64,000 nucleotides of DNA. Origin: Dyadobacter alkalitolerans DSM 23607 (GTDB taxonomy: Bacteria > Bacteroidota > Bacteroidia > Cytophagales > Spirosomataceae). A program made the position numbers and the translations under genes. Below the pieces are notes generated by a model. That model was not told the origin of the DNA. It did not search any database and saw nothing but the letters and a program-made list of their open reading frames with translations. This document shows, piece after piece, positions 25,564 to 34,543 of the stretch. Position 1 is the stretch's first letter, and each line of letters opens with the position of its first letter. Location: the NCBI RefSeq assembly GCF_000428845.1, contig NZ_AUAS01000013.1, forward strand, positions 1 through 64,000, written 5' to 3'.

Positions 25564-26718
25564 ATGGATTTCTTGCTCAAATCAAGAGAAGACACGCAGG
25601 CATGGTTCAGCAAAAATCTGAAAGGCGATCCCTGGATCTGGGGGATCTGCATTGTAATGCTGATGTGGAGCATTGTGGTGGTGTACAGCGCAAGTGTAAA
25701 GGACGCGTACAGCCAGATGGACGGGAACACCGAATACTATCTTTACAAGCACGTCCTGTTGTGCTTTCTGTCGCTGATGGTTATGTATTTCGTCCATCGC
25801 ATTCCCTATATCAAATTTGTTTATGTGACCCGGCTCGCCGTCTGGAGTTCAATTTTGCTCTTGATTTTTACAATGTTCTTCGGGACGTCGGTGAATGATG
25901 CAGCCCGGTGGATAGAAATTCCTGTTATAGGCCAGCGCTTTCAGCCTTCCGAGTGGGCGAAAGTGGCTTTGATTGCGCATTTATCATTGATCCTGGCCAG
26001 GCACATCAAAGGCGGCTGGAACACGCGGGAGCTTTTTACAGAGCCGCTGGCATTGGTAGGAATCGTTTGCGGGCTGATTTTTACAAGTAATGTTTCTACG
26101 GCAGTTATGCTGGCGGGCATTTGCTTTCTTTTAATGTTTGTAGGCAAAGTGCCGTTACACTATCTGTTTTTCACCGCACTAGGGCTCGTTTTCTTCGCGA
26201 CCATTGCCATTTTGCTTAATTCAACACAACGATCGGGAACGGCCCAAAACCGGATTTCCGCTTTTTTTGATAAAGATGTTGTGGTATATCAATCTCAGCA
26301 ATCTTACATGGCCATGGCCCGAGGCGGATTGTACGGAGAAGGCGTCGCGAAAAGCCGTCAGCGCCGCTTCCTGCCTGAGCCTCAAAAAGACTTTATTTTC
26401 GCTGTTGCCGTGGAAGAATACGGCACATTAGGTGGCACCATTCTGATCATTCTCTATCTCATTCTTTTATACAGGGGCTTAAAAGCCATTGAAGCAACAA
26501 AACGCCCGTTTGGCGGGCTGCTTTCCGCCGGACTCACATTCATTGTCGTCAGCCAGGCATTCTCGGCTATGGCCGTTACGGTAGGGCTGGTGCCGGTTAC
26601 GGGGCAAACATTACCATTTTTTAGTCAGGGCGGAACGTCTTTGCTCTTCACCGGGATCGCGATGGGCATGATCCTGAGCGTAAGCCGCGGGGAAACAGTA
26701 GAAGAGAAAAAGATTTAA
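25564..26718 (+). CDS. ftsW: Septal peptidoglycan polymerase FtsW
   Basis: The 384-residue SEDS-family membrane protein has about ten membrane segments. Diagnostic strings are GTSVNDAARWIEIPVIGQRFQPSEWAK split over the second loop, MARGGLYGEGVAKSRQ, KDFIFAVAVEEYGTLG and the C-terminal LVPVTGQTLPFFSQGGTSLL. FtsW polymerises lipid II at the septum with its PBP partner. Between murD and murG it follows the classical cluster order. The murG start is 1 bp after its stop. Confidence 0.93.
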   Translation: MDFLLKSREDTQAWFSKNLKGDPWIWGICIVMLMWSIVVVYSASVKDAYSQMDGNTEYYLYKHVLLCFLSLMVMYFVHRIPYIKFVYVTRLAVWSSILLLIFTMFFGTSVNDAARWIEIPVIGQRFQPSEWAKVALIAHLSLILARHIKGGWNTRELFTEPLALVGIVCGLIFTSNVSTAVMLAGICFLLMFVGKVPLHYLFFTALGLVFFATIAILLNSTQRSGTAQNRISAFFDKDVVVYQSQQSYMAMARGGLYGEGVAKSRQRRFLPEPQKDFIFAVAVEEYGTLGGTILIILYLILLYRGLKAIEATKRPFGGLLSAGLTFIVVSQAFSAMAVTVGLVPVTGQTLPFFSQGGTSLLFTGIAMGMILSVSRGETVEEKKI

Positions 26719-26719
26719 A

Positions 26720-27817
26720 ATGTCAAAAAAGGTCATTATCAGCGGCGGCGGCACGGGCGGACACATTTATCCGGCCATTGCAATAGCCAATGCTTTGCAA
26801 AAAAAGGATCCGGATCTCGAAGTGCTTTTTGTGGGTGCTTTGGGAAAAATGGAAATGGAAAAAGTGCCGCGCGCAGGTTACGAGATCGTAGGTTTGCCCA
26901 TAGCGGGTTTAAAAAGATCCTTGTCTTTGGATAATCTCCTGGTTCCGTTTAAGCTTTTAAACAGCCTATCCAAAGCAAAACGGATCATAGCAGATTTTAA
27001 ACCCGACGTTGCGGTAGGAGTGGGCGGTTTTGCGAGTGGTCCCTTGCTCATGATGGCGTCACTGGCGGGCATCCCGACATTGATCCAGGAGCAGAACTCT
27101 TATGCGGGCATTACCAATAAGTTTTTGGGTAAAAAAGCAAATAAAATCTGCGTGGCATATCCGGGAATGGAGGCATTTTTTCCTGCCGAGAAGATAGTGC
27201 TTCTGGGCAATCCGGTAAGGAGCGACATTGTGGATGTTTCTGCCAGAAATAAGGAAGGGCTGGTTGAATTTGGCCTCAATGGTGCGCATAAGACTTTGTT
27301 TGTCATGGGTGGAAGCCTTGGAGCCAGATCAATTAATGAGGGCATTAATGCAGGCTTGCCCCGGTTGCTCGAAGCGGGTTATCAGGTTTTGTGGCAAACG
27401 GGAAGAAGTTACATTGATACGGCCAAGCAAACCATTGCAGACCTTGGAACAGATAAAATAAAAGCTTTCGACTTCATATATACGATGGACCTGGCTTATG
27501 CGGTTGCCGATGTCGTGATTTCCAGAGCAGGCGCATTGTCTGTTTCGGAGCTATGTCTGGCTGCAAAACCATCGATCCTGGTGCCATTTCCGGCCGCGGC
27601 TGAGGATCATCAGACGAAAAACGCATTGACATTGGTGGAGCAGGATGCAGCATTAATGATCAAAGATTCAAAAGCCATGCAAGATCTTGTTCCTCAGGCG
27701 CTTCAATTGTTAAAGGATATTGCAAAACAGGAGGAGTTGAGGCTAAACATCAGGAAGCTGGCCCGGCCCAATGCTGCTGATGACATTGCAGCGGAAGTTT
27801 TTAATTTAATTAAGTAA
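26720..27817 (+). CDS. murG: Lipid II synthase MurG
   Basis: MurG transfers GlcNAc from UDP-GlcNAc to lipid I on the inner membrane face. The 365-residue GT-B protein has the glycine-rich ISGGGTGGHIYPAIAIANAL at the N-terminus, VGVGGFASGPLLMMASLAGIP, QEQNSYAG, VMGGSLGARSIN, and the UDP-binding SRAGALSVSELCLAAKPSILVPFP at mid C-terminal domain, followed by AEDHQTKNA. All motifs are in order and length is normal. Confidence 0.96.
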   Translation: MSKKVIISGGGTGGHIYPAIAIANALQKKDPDLEVLFVGALGKMEMEKVPRAGYEIVGLPIAGLKRSLSLDNLLVPFKLLNSLSKAKRIIADFKPDVAVGVGGFASGPLLMMASLAGIPTLIQEQNSYAGITNKFLGKKANKICVAYPGMEAFFPAEKIVLLGNPVRSDIVDVSARNKEGLVEFGLNGAHKTLFVMGGSLGARSINEGINAGLPRLLEAGYQVLWQTGRSYIDTAKQTIADLGTDKIKAFDFIYTMDLAYAVADVVISRAGALSVSELCLAAKPSILVPFPAAAEDHQTKNALTLVEQDAALMIKDSKAMQDLVPQALQLLKDIAKQEELRLNIRKLARPNAADDIAAEVFNLIK

Positions 27818-27838
27818 ATAATCTCAGGAATTGATCTT

Positions 27839-29242
27839 ATGTCGTCATCTATGACAAATTGGAAATACGTATATTTTGTTGGAATCGGCGGAATAGGCAT
27901 GAGTGCATTGGCGAGATGGTTTAAGGCCAATGGTTTCAATGTAGCAGGTTATGACAAGACATTGACAACATTAGTCCAAAAGCTCCAAGATGAGGACATT
28001 ACTGTAACGCTTGAAGACGAAATTGGCACTATTCCAGCCGAGTTCGCGGCAAATCCTGATGAAACGCTTGTGATCTACACGCCGGCAGTTCCTGTTCAGC
28101 ATAAGCAAATGATCTATTTCCGGGATAATAACTTCCTGATTTTAAAGCGTTCGCAGGTTTTAGGATTGTTAACCAAAAATCTGAGAACAATTGGTGTTGC
28201 CGGAACGCACGGAAAAACAACAACTTCCTCGCTGGTAGCACACATATTACGTCATGCGAAGGTGAACAGCACTGCTTTTCTTGGAGGAATTACGCAAAAT
28301 TATGGAACAAATCTCCTCCTTAATGAGCCAACAGACAACCTGGAAGAGGTTTTTTGTGTGGTGGAGGCCGATGAGTTTGACAGATCCTTTTTAACCTTGT
28401 TTCCAGAGATCGCGATTGTTACTTCCACCGACGCGGATCATCTGGACATTTATGGAAAGCATGAAAATGTGCTCGAATCGTTCCGGGATTATGTAAGCCA
28501 GATTGACGACAACGGTGTACTTTTTATGCGGGAAGGATTGGAGCTGGCTTCATCAACAAAAGCAAAAGTGCTGACCTATTCGCTCAATTCAGGAGATTAT
28601 CATTCAGCAAACATTCACATTGAAAACGCCCGTTTTGTTTTTGACGTCATTCATCCTGACGGTAGAATCGAAGGGATTGCGATGAAAATCCCAGGTTACC
28701 ATAACATTGAAAATTCCATCGCAGCTAGCGCGGTGGCTTTGCATTTGGGTGTGGATCCGGAAAAAATCAAGGAAGCACTCGAAAATTATGGCGGCGTAAA
28801 ACGGCGCTTCGAATATCAGCTTGAAGAGGACGGCCACATTTACATTGACGATTACGCCCATCATCCGACGGAAATCGAAGCATTTCTCTCGTCTGTAAAG
28901 GGCCTGTATCCGGGAAGACATGTAACGGCGATTTTCCAACCGCACCTGTTCACCCGCACACGCGATTTTGCGGACGGATTTGCCGAGAGCCTCTCACTGG
29001 CTGATCGGCTTCTTCTGCTGGAAATTTACCCGGCGAGGGAACAGCCTATTGAAGGAGTGAATTCGGGAATGCTGATGGCAAAGATTACTGCAAAGGAGAA
29101 ACAACTTATCACAAAAGATAAAGTTTTGAACGTTTTAGCTGATTTAAATACGGATATTGTGGTGACAATAGGGGCCGGAGACATTGATACATTGGTAGAA
29201 CCGATCAGGAACTTGCTGAAAAATTCAATTGTGAATAATTAG
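27839..29242 (+). CDS. murC: UDP-N-acetylmuramate--L-alanine ligase
   Basis: MurC adds L-alanine to UDP-MurNAc. The 467 residues begin with YFVGIGGIGMSALARWF, then have the ATP P-loop GVAGTHGKTTTSSL, VVEADEFDRSF, TSTDADHLDIYG and the C-terminal IDDYAHHPTEIEAF. These are the family-specific strings that separate MurC from Mpl and MurD. It lies 21 bp after murG and 25 bp before ftsQ, in normal cluster order. Confidence 0.96.
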   Translation: MSSSMTNWKYVYFVGIGGIGMSALARWFKANGFNVAGYDKTLTTLVQKLQDEDITVTLEDEIGTIPAEFAANPDETLVIYTPAVPVQHKQMIYFRDNNFLILKRSQVLGLLTKNLRTIGVAGTHGKTTTSSLVAHILRHAKVNSTAFLGGITQNYGTNLLLNEPTDNLEEVFCVVEADEFDRSFLTLFPEIAIVTSTDADHLDIYGKHENVLESFRDYVSQIDDNGVLFMREGLELASSTKAKVLTYSLNSGDYHSANIHIENARFVFDVIHPDGRIEGIAMKIPGYHNIENSIAASAVALHLGVDPEKIKEALENYGGVKRRFEYQLEEDGHIYIDDYAHHPTEIEAFLSSVKGLYPGRHVTAIFQPHLFTRTRDFADGFAESLSLADRLLLLEIYPAREQPIEGVNSGMLMAKITAKEKQLITKDKVLNVLADLNTDIVVTIGAGDIDTLVEPIRNLLKNSIVNN

Positions 29243-29267
29243 TCAAAGCATTTTTAATATTACTAAG

Positions 29268-30044
29268 ATGTTACGTAAATTTGACTATCCATGGCTTTTG
29301 TTAAAACGTAGTTTATGGCTCATTTTGCCAATAGCCGGGATAGGCATGGCAGAAAATAAGCTTGGTAATCAGCGTTGTACAAATCTTGTGATATCCATTG
29401 AAGGAGATTCGGGAGCAAGGTTCCTTAATCAGATGGATGTACGCATGCTGGTAACTGAAAACGGAGCAGATCCGCTGTTAGGCAGCAGGTTAAGTGACGT
29501 TGCACTCAATGATTTAGAGCATCGGGTGCGCAGGAACAAACTGATCAGGAAGTGTCAGGTTTATCGTGACTTGAAAGGGAATGTGGTGGTAGAAGTGGAG
29601 CAGGAACGGCCGCTGGCCAGATGGATCAACACTTCTGAAAATGGCGAAATGCGCAATTCATCTGGTTACTATATCAGTGATGAGGGCGTTTTTTTTCCGT
29701 TATCGGATAGTTACTCGGCCAGGACATTGCTGGTTTCCGGTTCATTTTTCAATGATCCTGAAAAATTAAAGACAACCAAAGGGGCTTCATTGATGGAGCT
29801 TTTGCGCTTTATAAATGCAGATCCCTTTTGGAAAGCACAGGTAGCACAGCTGGACGCTGACAAAGATGGTGAAATTCATATGATGACGGTCCTGGGGGAC
29901 CAGCGCATTGAGTTTGGATCGGCAGAAAATTATGAATCCAAATTCGATAAGCTCAAAATGTTCTATAACAAGATATTGAGCCAGGACTGGAGCCGGTATA
30001 AAAAAATTAGTATTAAGTTTCAGAATCAAATAGTTTGTGAATAA
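29268..30044 (+). CDS. ftsQ: Cell division protein FtsQ-like
   Basis: The 258-residue bitopic protein has a short cytoplasmic N-terminus, one membrane helix (about 13-28, LILPIAGIGMA region), a POTRA-like domain around residues 40-120 (with RRNKLIRKCQVYRDLKGNVVVEVEQERPLAR as its end), and an FtsQ beta domain. FtsQ scaffolds the divisome. Identity rests mainly on size, topology and the position between murC and ftsA, because FtsQ sequences diverge strongly. Confidence 0.82.
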   Translation: MLRKFDYPWLLLKRSLWLILPIAGIGMAENKLGNQRCTNLVISIEGDSGARFLNQMDVRMLVTENGADPLLGSRLSDVALNDLEHRVRRNKLIRKCQVYRDLKGNVVVEVEQERPLARWINTSENGEMRNSSGYYISDEGVFFPLSDSYSARTLLVSGSFFNDPEKLKTTKGASLMELLRFINADPFWKAQVAQLDADKDGEIHMMTVLGDQRIEFGSAENYESKFDKLKMFYNKILSQDWSRYKKISIKFQNQIVCE

Positions 30045-30059
30045 TAATTCACCATCAGC

Positions 30060-31421
30060 ATGGCACACGAAAAAATTGTAGTAGGCGTAGATATTGGGAG
30101 CACGAAAATTACCGTGGTTGCTGCACAGGGAGCCGCGTCGGGTTCTCGTCAAAACAATATTGAAATTTTAGGTTTTAGCGAAGTCCCTGTTCCCAAAGGC
30201 GCAGTTGTAAACGGAGCCGTTGAAAATATAAAACAAGTTGGAACCGCAGTTCGTGAAGCACTCGCGGAAGCATCTTCCCGCTCGGACCTGGACATTGCCG
30301 TTGTGAATGTTAGTTTTGGCGGCACACAGGTAAAGGTAAGTCAGCATAATGATGGCGTGATCCGGCCTTCGGCGTCTTCCGGCGAAGAGGTTACACAAAG
30401 AGATGTGGACCAGCTTGTTGACGATATGTACAGGGCTAAAATTGAGCCTAATTACGATGTTCTGCATGTTTTACCCATGGAGTTTGTCGTAGACAATTCT
30501 ATGAATGTGCGGGAACCTGTGGGCAGGACGGGTATTAAACTGGGCGGTAACTTCCTGATTATCTCGGCAAACAGTCAGTCTGTTCTGCGTACGAAAAAGA
30601 GTCTGGCAGATGCAGACCACAATTTGAAATGCGACAAGATGGTTTTTGCGCCGTTGGCGACCAGTCTTGCGGTTTTAACAGACAATGAAACAAAAGCCGG
30701 CATTGCGCTGGTGGATATCGGGGACCATACGACGGACCTCGTCATATATCATGACAGCATTGTACGCCACATTGCTACTTTCCCGATTGGCGGCAGGCAT
30801 ATTACGAATGACCTCGCAACAGGTTGTGGCATTCAGGTGGAAAATGCAGAGCGGTTGAAACACGAATACGGCGTGGCCATTGCTGCCGACGTTCCGCTAA
30901 ACATTGAAATCCTGGTTAACTTCCTGGCCGGGCGTGCTCCTAAGGCGGTTTTAAAGAAAAATGTAGCATTGATCATTGAAGAGCGATTGAAAGAGATCGC
31001 AGCGATGGTTTATGCAGAAATTATCAAATCAGGATATCTGGATAAGCTTATCGGCGGCATAGTGCTTACGGGCGGGTCTGCGAATATTGATGAGATTGAA
31101 AAGCTCTTTGAGAAAGTAACCAACATGTCAGTTCGGGTTGGGTATCCTGAAAACCTGGAAAGAACCGCCAAAGCAGATGCGGTCAGCAATTCTTCATATA
31201 GCACAGCGATCGGTCTGGCCTGGGCCGGACTTCGTAATATAGATCCCCGGGTAAAATCGGTTTGCAAGCCTACGACTTCATTTAACACAGGTGCTGTTGT
31301 GCAACGTGAAAAGGTAAAGGAAATTCCCCCTAAGGAAGAGCCAGGTAAGAAAGTCGGGACTTTTTGGGATAGCTTTAACAGCATTATTCGCAAAAAAGAT
31401 GATGGTCTGAGTGACTATTGA
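30060..31421 (+). CDS. ftsA: Cell division protein FtsA
   Basis: FtsA is the actin-like protein that tethers FtsZ to the membrane. The 453-residue protein has the phosphate-1 block VGVDIGSTKITVV at 8-20, an SHS2 (1C) insertion at about 85-165, the phosphate-2 block GIALVDIGDHTTDLVIY and the adenosine block IVLTGGSANI. The C-terminus ends with FWDSFNSIIRKKDD, an amphipathic stretch that fits a membrane-targeting helix although it is not at the extreme end. It lies 15 bp after ftsQ and 34 bp before ftsZ. Confidence 0.95.
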   Translation: MAHEKIVVGVDIGSTKITVVAAQGAASGSRQNNIEILGFSEVPVPKGAVVNGAVENIKQVGTAVREALAEASSRSDLDIAVVNVSFGGTQVKVSQHNDGVIRPSASSGEEVTQRDVDQLVDDMYRAKIEPNYDVLHVLPMEFVVDNSMNVREPVGRTGIKLGGNFLIISANSQSVLRTKKSLADADHNLKCDKMVFAPLATSLAVLTDNETKAGIALVDIGDHTTDLVIYHDSIVRHIATFPIGGRHITNDLATGCGIQVENAERLKHEYGVAIAADVPLNIEILVNFLAGRAPKAVLKKNVALIIEERLKEIAAMVYAEIIKSGYLDKLIGGIVLTGGSANIDEIEKLFEKVTNMSVRVGYPENLERTAKADAVSNSSYSTAIGLAWAGLRNIDPRVKSVCKPTTSFNTGAVVQREKVKEIPPKEEPGKKVGTFWDSFNSIIRKKDDGLSDY

Positions 31422-31455
31422 AAACAAAGCATAAACGCATTCAATCTCCGAAAAT

Positions 31456-32880
31456 ATGAATAAAAGCTTGTTGCAATCTTTAGACCAGGACTACATTGTG
31501 AACGAAATAATTAAAGACCAGCCCACCGGCGAACACCAGGTAGAGCCAGCCATTATCAAGGTGATCGGTGTTGGAGGTGGAGGAAGCAATGCGGTCAACT
31601 ACATGTTTGAGAGAAAGATCAAGGATGTAGAATTTGCAGTGTGTAATACCGACCGCCAGGCGCTTGCGAACAGCCCGGTGCCTGTAAAAATCCAGCTTGG
31701 TGCAACATTAACGCAAGGCTTGGGAGCCGGAACGGATGCTACCAAAGGCAAGGAGGCTGCGTTGGAAACGATTGAAGAAATTAAAAGCCTGCTCGGCGGA
31801 TCGACCCAAATGGTGTTTATCACGGCGGGTATGGGTGGTGGAACAGGAACAGGCGCCGCGCCAGTGATTGCACAGCTTGCAAAGGAAATGGGCAAGCTTA
31901 CAGTGGCGGTAGTAACTGCGCCTTACACCTGGGAAGGACTTGATAAAAAGGAACAGGCACTCGAAGGGATTGAGCAATTAAAGGAGTTCAGTGACACGGT
32001 GCTGGTGGTTTTGAATGATAAGCTGGAAGAGCTTTATGAGGATATGACCCTGACGCAGGCATTCGCCGAGGCAGACGGAATTCTTCTTAATGCTGTAAAA
32101 AGTATTTCTGAGATCATCACGACAAACGGAAATATCAACACGGATTTTAAAGATGTTGAGAAAGTCCTTAAGAATGCAGGCCAGTCGGTAATGGGAACTT
32201 CTGAGGCGACCGGAGCTGATCGTGCTTCAATGGCCATTAAGGAAGCGCTGGATTCGCCGCTTTTGAATGACAGGGATATCCGCGGAGCAAAACGCATCCT
32301 GGTAACGCTTGCTACAAGCAAGAAAAAGGAAGCGACCATGAAGGAGCAGCGCGAAATCTGGCGTTATGTGCTTTCACAAGTGGGCGGAGAAGCGCGGATG
32401 TTTAAGCTGGGAACTATTACAGATGATTCTTTAGGCGATAAATTACGCGTAACGATTGTTGCAGCGGGATTTGATAGCATTGAGTCACCTATTCCGGGAA
32501 TCGAGCTTAGAAACGGCATTAAATCCAAAACACCGGACGCTAAGCCTGTTATAGAAGAAATTAAAGCGCCGGAATACGAAACAGAATTGGTTGTGACCAG
32601 CGAACTGGAAGAAAGCACGCCAACCGGCCCGATTGATCTGATCATTGACCGGGAAATTGAACCAAGCGGATTTGCTCAGTTGCCGATCACAGATGTTGAA
32701 GGCAATAGTGACTGGGACAATGAAGAAATTGGAAAACTGGATGTAATGATCGCTTCGTTCAAAGACGGGCTGGTTAAATTCGGAGATCTAGAAGGCCCCG
32801 CATTCCGCCGGAGCCGCGTGGAGCTCTGGAAACGCCCGACAGTTCCAGCGACTGAAATGGAGCAGCACTGGTTGAAATAA
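31456..32880 (+). CDS. ftsZ: Cell division GTPase FtsZ
   Basis: FtsZ forms the tubulin-like division ring. The 474-residue protein has GVGGGGSNAVNYM for nucleotide binding, the tubulin signature GMGGGTGTGAAP at 125-136, and NTDRQAL and the T7-loop region as expected. The globular part ends near residue 340, followed by an acidic linker of about 100 residues. The C-terminal peptide is unusual: LEGPAFRRSRVEL is followed by about 15 more residues rather than ending the protein. It is the last gene of the cluster, closed by a terminator. Confidence 0.97.
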   Translation: MNKSLLQSLDQDYIVNEIIKDQPTGEHQVEPAIIKVIGVGGGGSNAVNYMFERKIKDVEFAVCNTDRQALANSPVPVKIQLGATLTQGLGAGTDATKGKEAALETIEEIKSLLGGSTQMVFITAGMGGGTGTGAAPVIAQLAKEMGKLTVAVVTAPYTWEGLDKKEQALEGIEQLKEFSDTVLVVLNDKLEELYEDMTLTQAFAEADGILLNAVKSISEIITTNGNINTDFKDVEKVLKNAGQSVMGTSEATGADRASMAIKEALDSPLLNDRDIRGAKRILVTLATSKKKEATMKEQREIWRYVLSQVGGEARMFKLGTITDDSLGDKLRVTIVAAGFDSIESPIPGIELRNGIKSKTPDAKPVIEEIKAPEYETELVVTSELEESTPTGPIDLIIDREIEPSGFAQLPITDVEGNSDWDNEEIGKLDVMIASFKDGLVKFGDLEGPAFRRSRVELWKRPTVPATEMEQHWLK

Positions 32881-32888
32881 TTGAATAC

Positions 32889-32916
32889 AAAAAAGGGAGC
32901 AAACGCTCCCTTTTTT
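32889..32916. terminator. Bidirectional terminator between ftsZ and the FMN reductase gene
   Basis: AAAAAAGGGAGC (32889-32900) pairs perfectly with GCTCCCTTTTTT (32905-32916), with a 4-nt loop. A runs on one side and T runs on the other let it work for ftsZ (plus) and for the convergent gene ending at 32919 (minus). Confidence 0.88.
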
Positions 32917-32918
32917 GT

Positions 32919-33461
32919 TTAGAAATGGATCATTTGTCCGGCTTGAAGTTCTAGTAGTTCTTTGTACAACGCATTAGATATTACATTATCATGATAATGC
33001 GAGCGGATCTGCCCTAACTTCACCCGTAATGCCAATGTGTTCATGCCGAGATAACTAAATACATCATTCAAATGGCTCAATGCTAATGCAGCCCCTTGCA
33101 TATTAGAAGATAAGCCCACCAGCGCGGCCTTCTTATTGGTAAAGCTGTTTGGATAGGGAAGTCCGTCAATAAATGCTTTGAGAACGCCTGGATAGGAACC
33201 ATTGTACTCGGGAACGATAAAGATAAATTTGTCCGTTTGTTCCAGCAGGGATTTGAGATTATTAAAATCTGAGTTTTTTCCTGAATTTTCGTACATCGCC
33301 GACACGGTGAAATCATGCGGCAGGTTTATCAGATCAAGGATTGTACTGGGAACATTGAGCTTATTGAATATTTCCTGATAATAGTCGGCTATTTTTCGTG
33401 ACATGGAATTGGGCCTGTTAGTGCCCACAATGATCACGATAGGAGAAGAAGTTGTTGTCAT
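32919..33461 (-). CDS. NADPH-dependent FMN reductase family protein
   Basis: The 180-residue flavodoxin-like protein has the FMN phosphate loop GTNRPNSMSRK at about 13-23 and the family motif VPEYNGSYPGVLKAFIDGLP at about 82-101. Members reduce FMN, quinones, azo dyes or chromate using NAD(P)H. The specific substrate cannot be read from the sequence. It stands alone, convergent to ftsZ and divergent from accD. Confidence 0.88.
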   Translation of the reverse strand: MTTTSSPIVIIVGTNRPNSMSRKIADYYQEIFNKLNVPSTILDLINLPHDFTVSAMYENSGKNSDFNNLKSLLEQTDKFIFIVPEYNGSYPGVLKAFIDGLPYPNSFTNKKAALVGLSSNMQGAALALSHLNDVFSYLGMNTLALRVKLGQIRSHYHDNVISNALYKELLELQAGQMIHF

Positions 33462-33594
33462 GAAAGTAAGGTAAATAGGCGGATAGCGCCCGTAAGTCGC
33501 CCCTTAATGGGCTGATTTAGTAACAAATTAAGGACAAAATTGTTCAAGATAGTGCCGTAAACAGCTTATCAATGTAATGCTGCTGCATAGTTCA

Positions 33595-33627
33595 TTTTAC
33601 TATGCTTGACATTTATTGCTATCTTTG
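33595..33627 (+). promoter_or_regulatory. Possible promoter of accD
   Basis: TATCTTTG at 33620-33627 matches the -7 consensus. A TTTT at 33595-33598 stands 21 bp upstream where TTTG is expected, so the -33 element has a mismatch. The start near 33634 would leave a leader of about 66 nt. Confidence 0.4.
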
Positions 33628-33699
33628 AGGCCAACATTCATCATGAAAAGCAGTTAAAAATCTGATATTCAGATTTTTAGAATTAACTCACGTAATAGT

Positions 33700-34542
33700 A
33701 TGTCCTGGTTTATTCGTAAAGAGAAAGGTATTAATACACCCACCGAAATGAAGCGTGAAGCTCCTGACGGTTTATGGTACCAGTGTTCTAATTGTAAAAA
33801 AATTACGCCTACCAGAGAGCATAAGCAGAATGCGTTCACTTGTCCGCATTGCAATTATCACGAAAAGGTGGGTTCTGATGTTTATTTCAACCTGTTATTC
33901 GATGATAATGAATTTATAGAGCTCGACGAAAATCTCATGTCGGGCGACCCGCTTCATTTTGTTGATACAAAAGCTTACCCCGACCGCATTAAGTCAACAA
34001 TACAGAAAACGGGTTTAAAAGATGCGGTCAGGACGGGTCACGGCAAGATGAATGAGCTGGACATTGTGATCGGTTGTATGGATTTCAATTTCATTGGCGG
34101 ATCTATGGGTTCGGTTGTAGGGGAGAAGATTGCCCGGGCGATCACTTATGCATTGGAGCACAAGCATCCGTTCCTGATGATCTCAAAATCAGGTGGAGCG
34201 CGTATGATGGAGGCAGGATTTTCATTAATGCAAATGGCAAAGACTTCTGCGCGCCTGGCCCAACTATCAGATGCTAAAATACCTTATATATCATTGCTGA
34301 CGGATCCTACAACGGGTGGTGTTACTGCATCCTACGCAATGTTGGGAGACTTCAACATTTCAGAGCCGGAAGCGTTAATTGGTTTTGCAGGACCGCGTGT
34401 TATTCGTGAAACGATTGGTAAAGATTTGCCAAAAGGATTTCAAAGCGCAGAATTTGTGCTGGAACACGGCTTCCTCGACTTCATTGTGGACCGCAAAGAC
34501 CTGAAAGATAAATTAACCAGCCTGCTTACCATGCTTCGTTGA
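33700..34542 (+). CDS. accD: Acetyl-CoA carboxylase carboxyltransferase subunit beta
   Basis: AccD with AccA moves the carboxyl group from biotin to acetyl-CoA, giving malonyl-CoA for fatty acid synthesis. The 280-residue protein has a zinc ribbon (CSNC and CPHC, residues about 28-50), then [25 protein letters not shown], then [21 protein letters not shown] and the [18 protein letters not shown] block. Length is normal. The radical SAM gene starts 1 bp after its stop, suggesting translational coupling. Confidence 0.95.
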   Translation: MSWFIRKEKGINTPTEMKREAPDGLWYQCSNCKKITPTREHKQNAFTCPHCNYHEKVGSDVYFNLLFDDNEFIELDENLMSGDPLHFVDTKAYPDRIKSTIQKTGLKDAVRTGHGKMNELDIVIGCMDFNFIGGSMGSVVGEKIARAITYALEHKHPFLMISKSGGARMMEAGFSLMQMAKTSARLAQLSDAKIPYISLLTDPTTGGVTASYAMLGDFNISEPEALIGFAGPRVIRETIGKDLPKGFQSAEFVLEHGFLDFIVDRKDLKDKLTSLLTMLR

Positions 34543-34543
34543 T

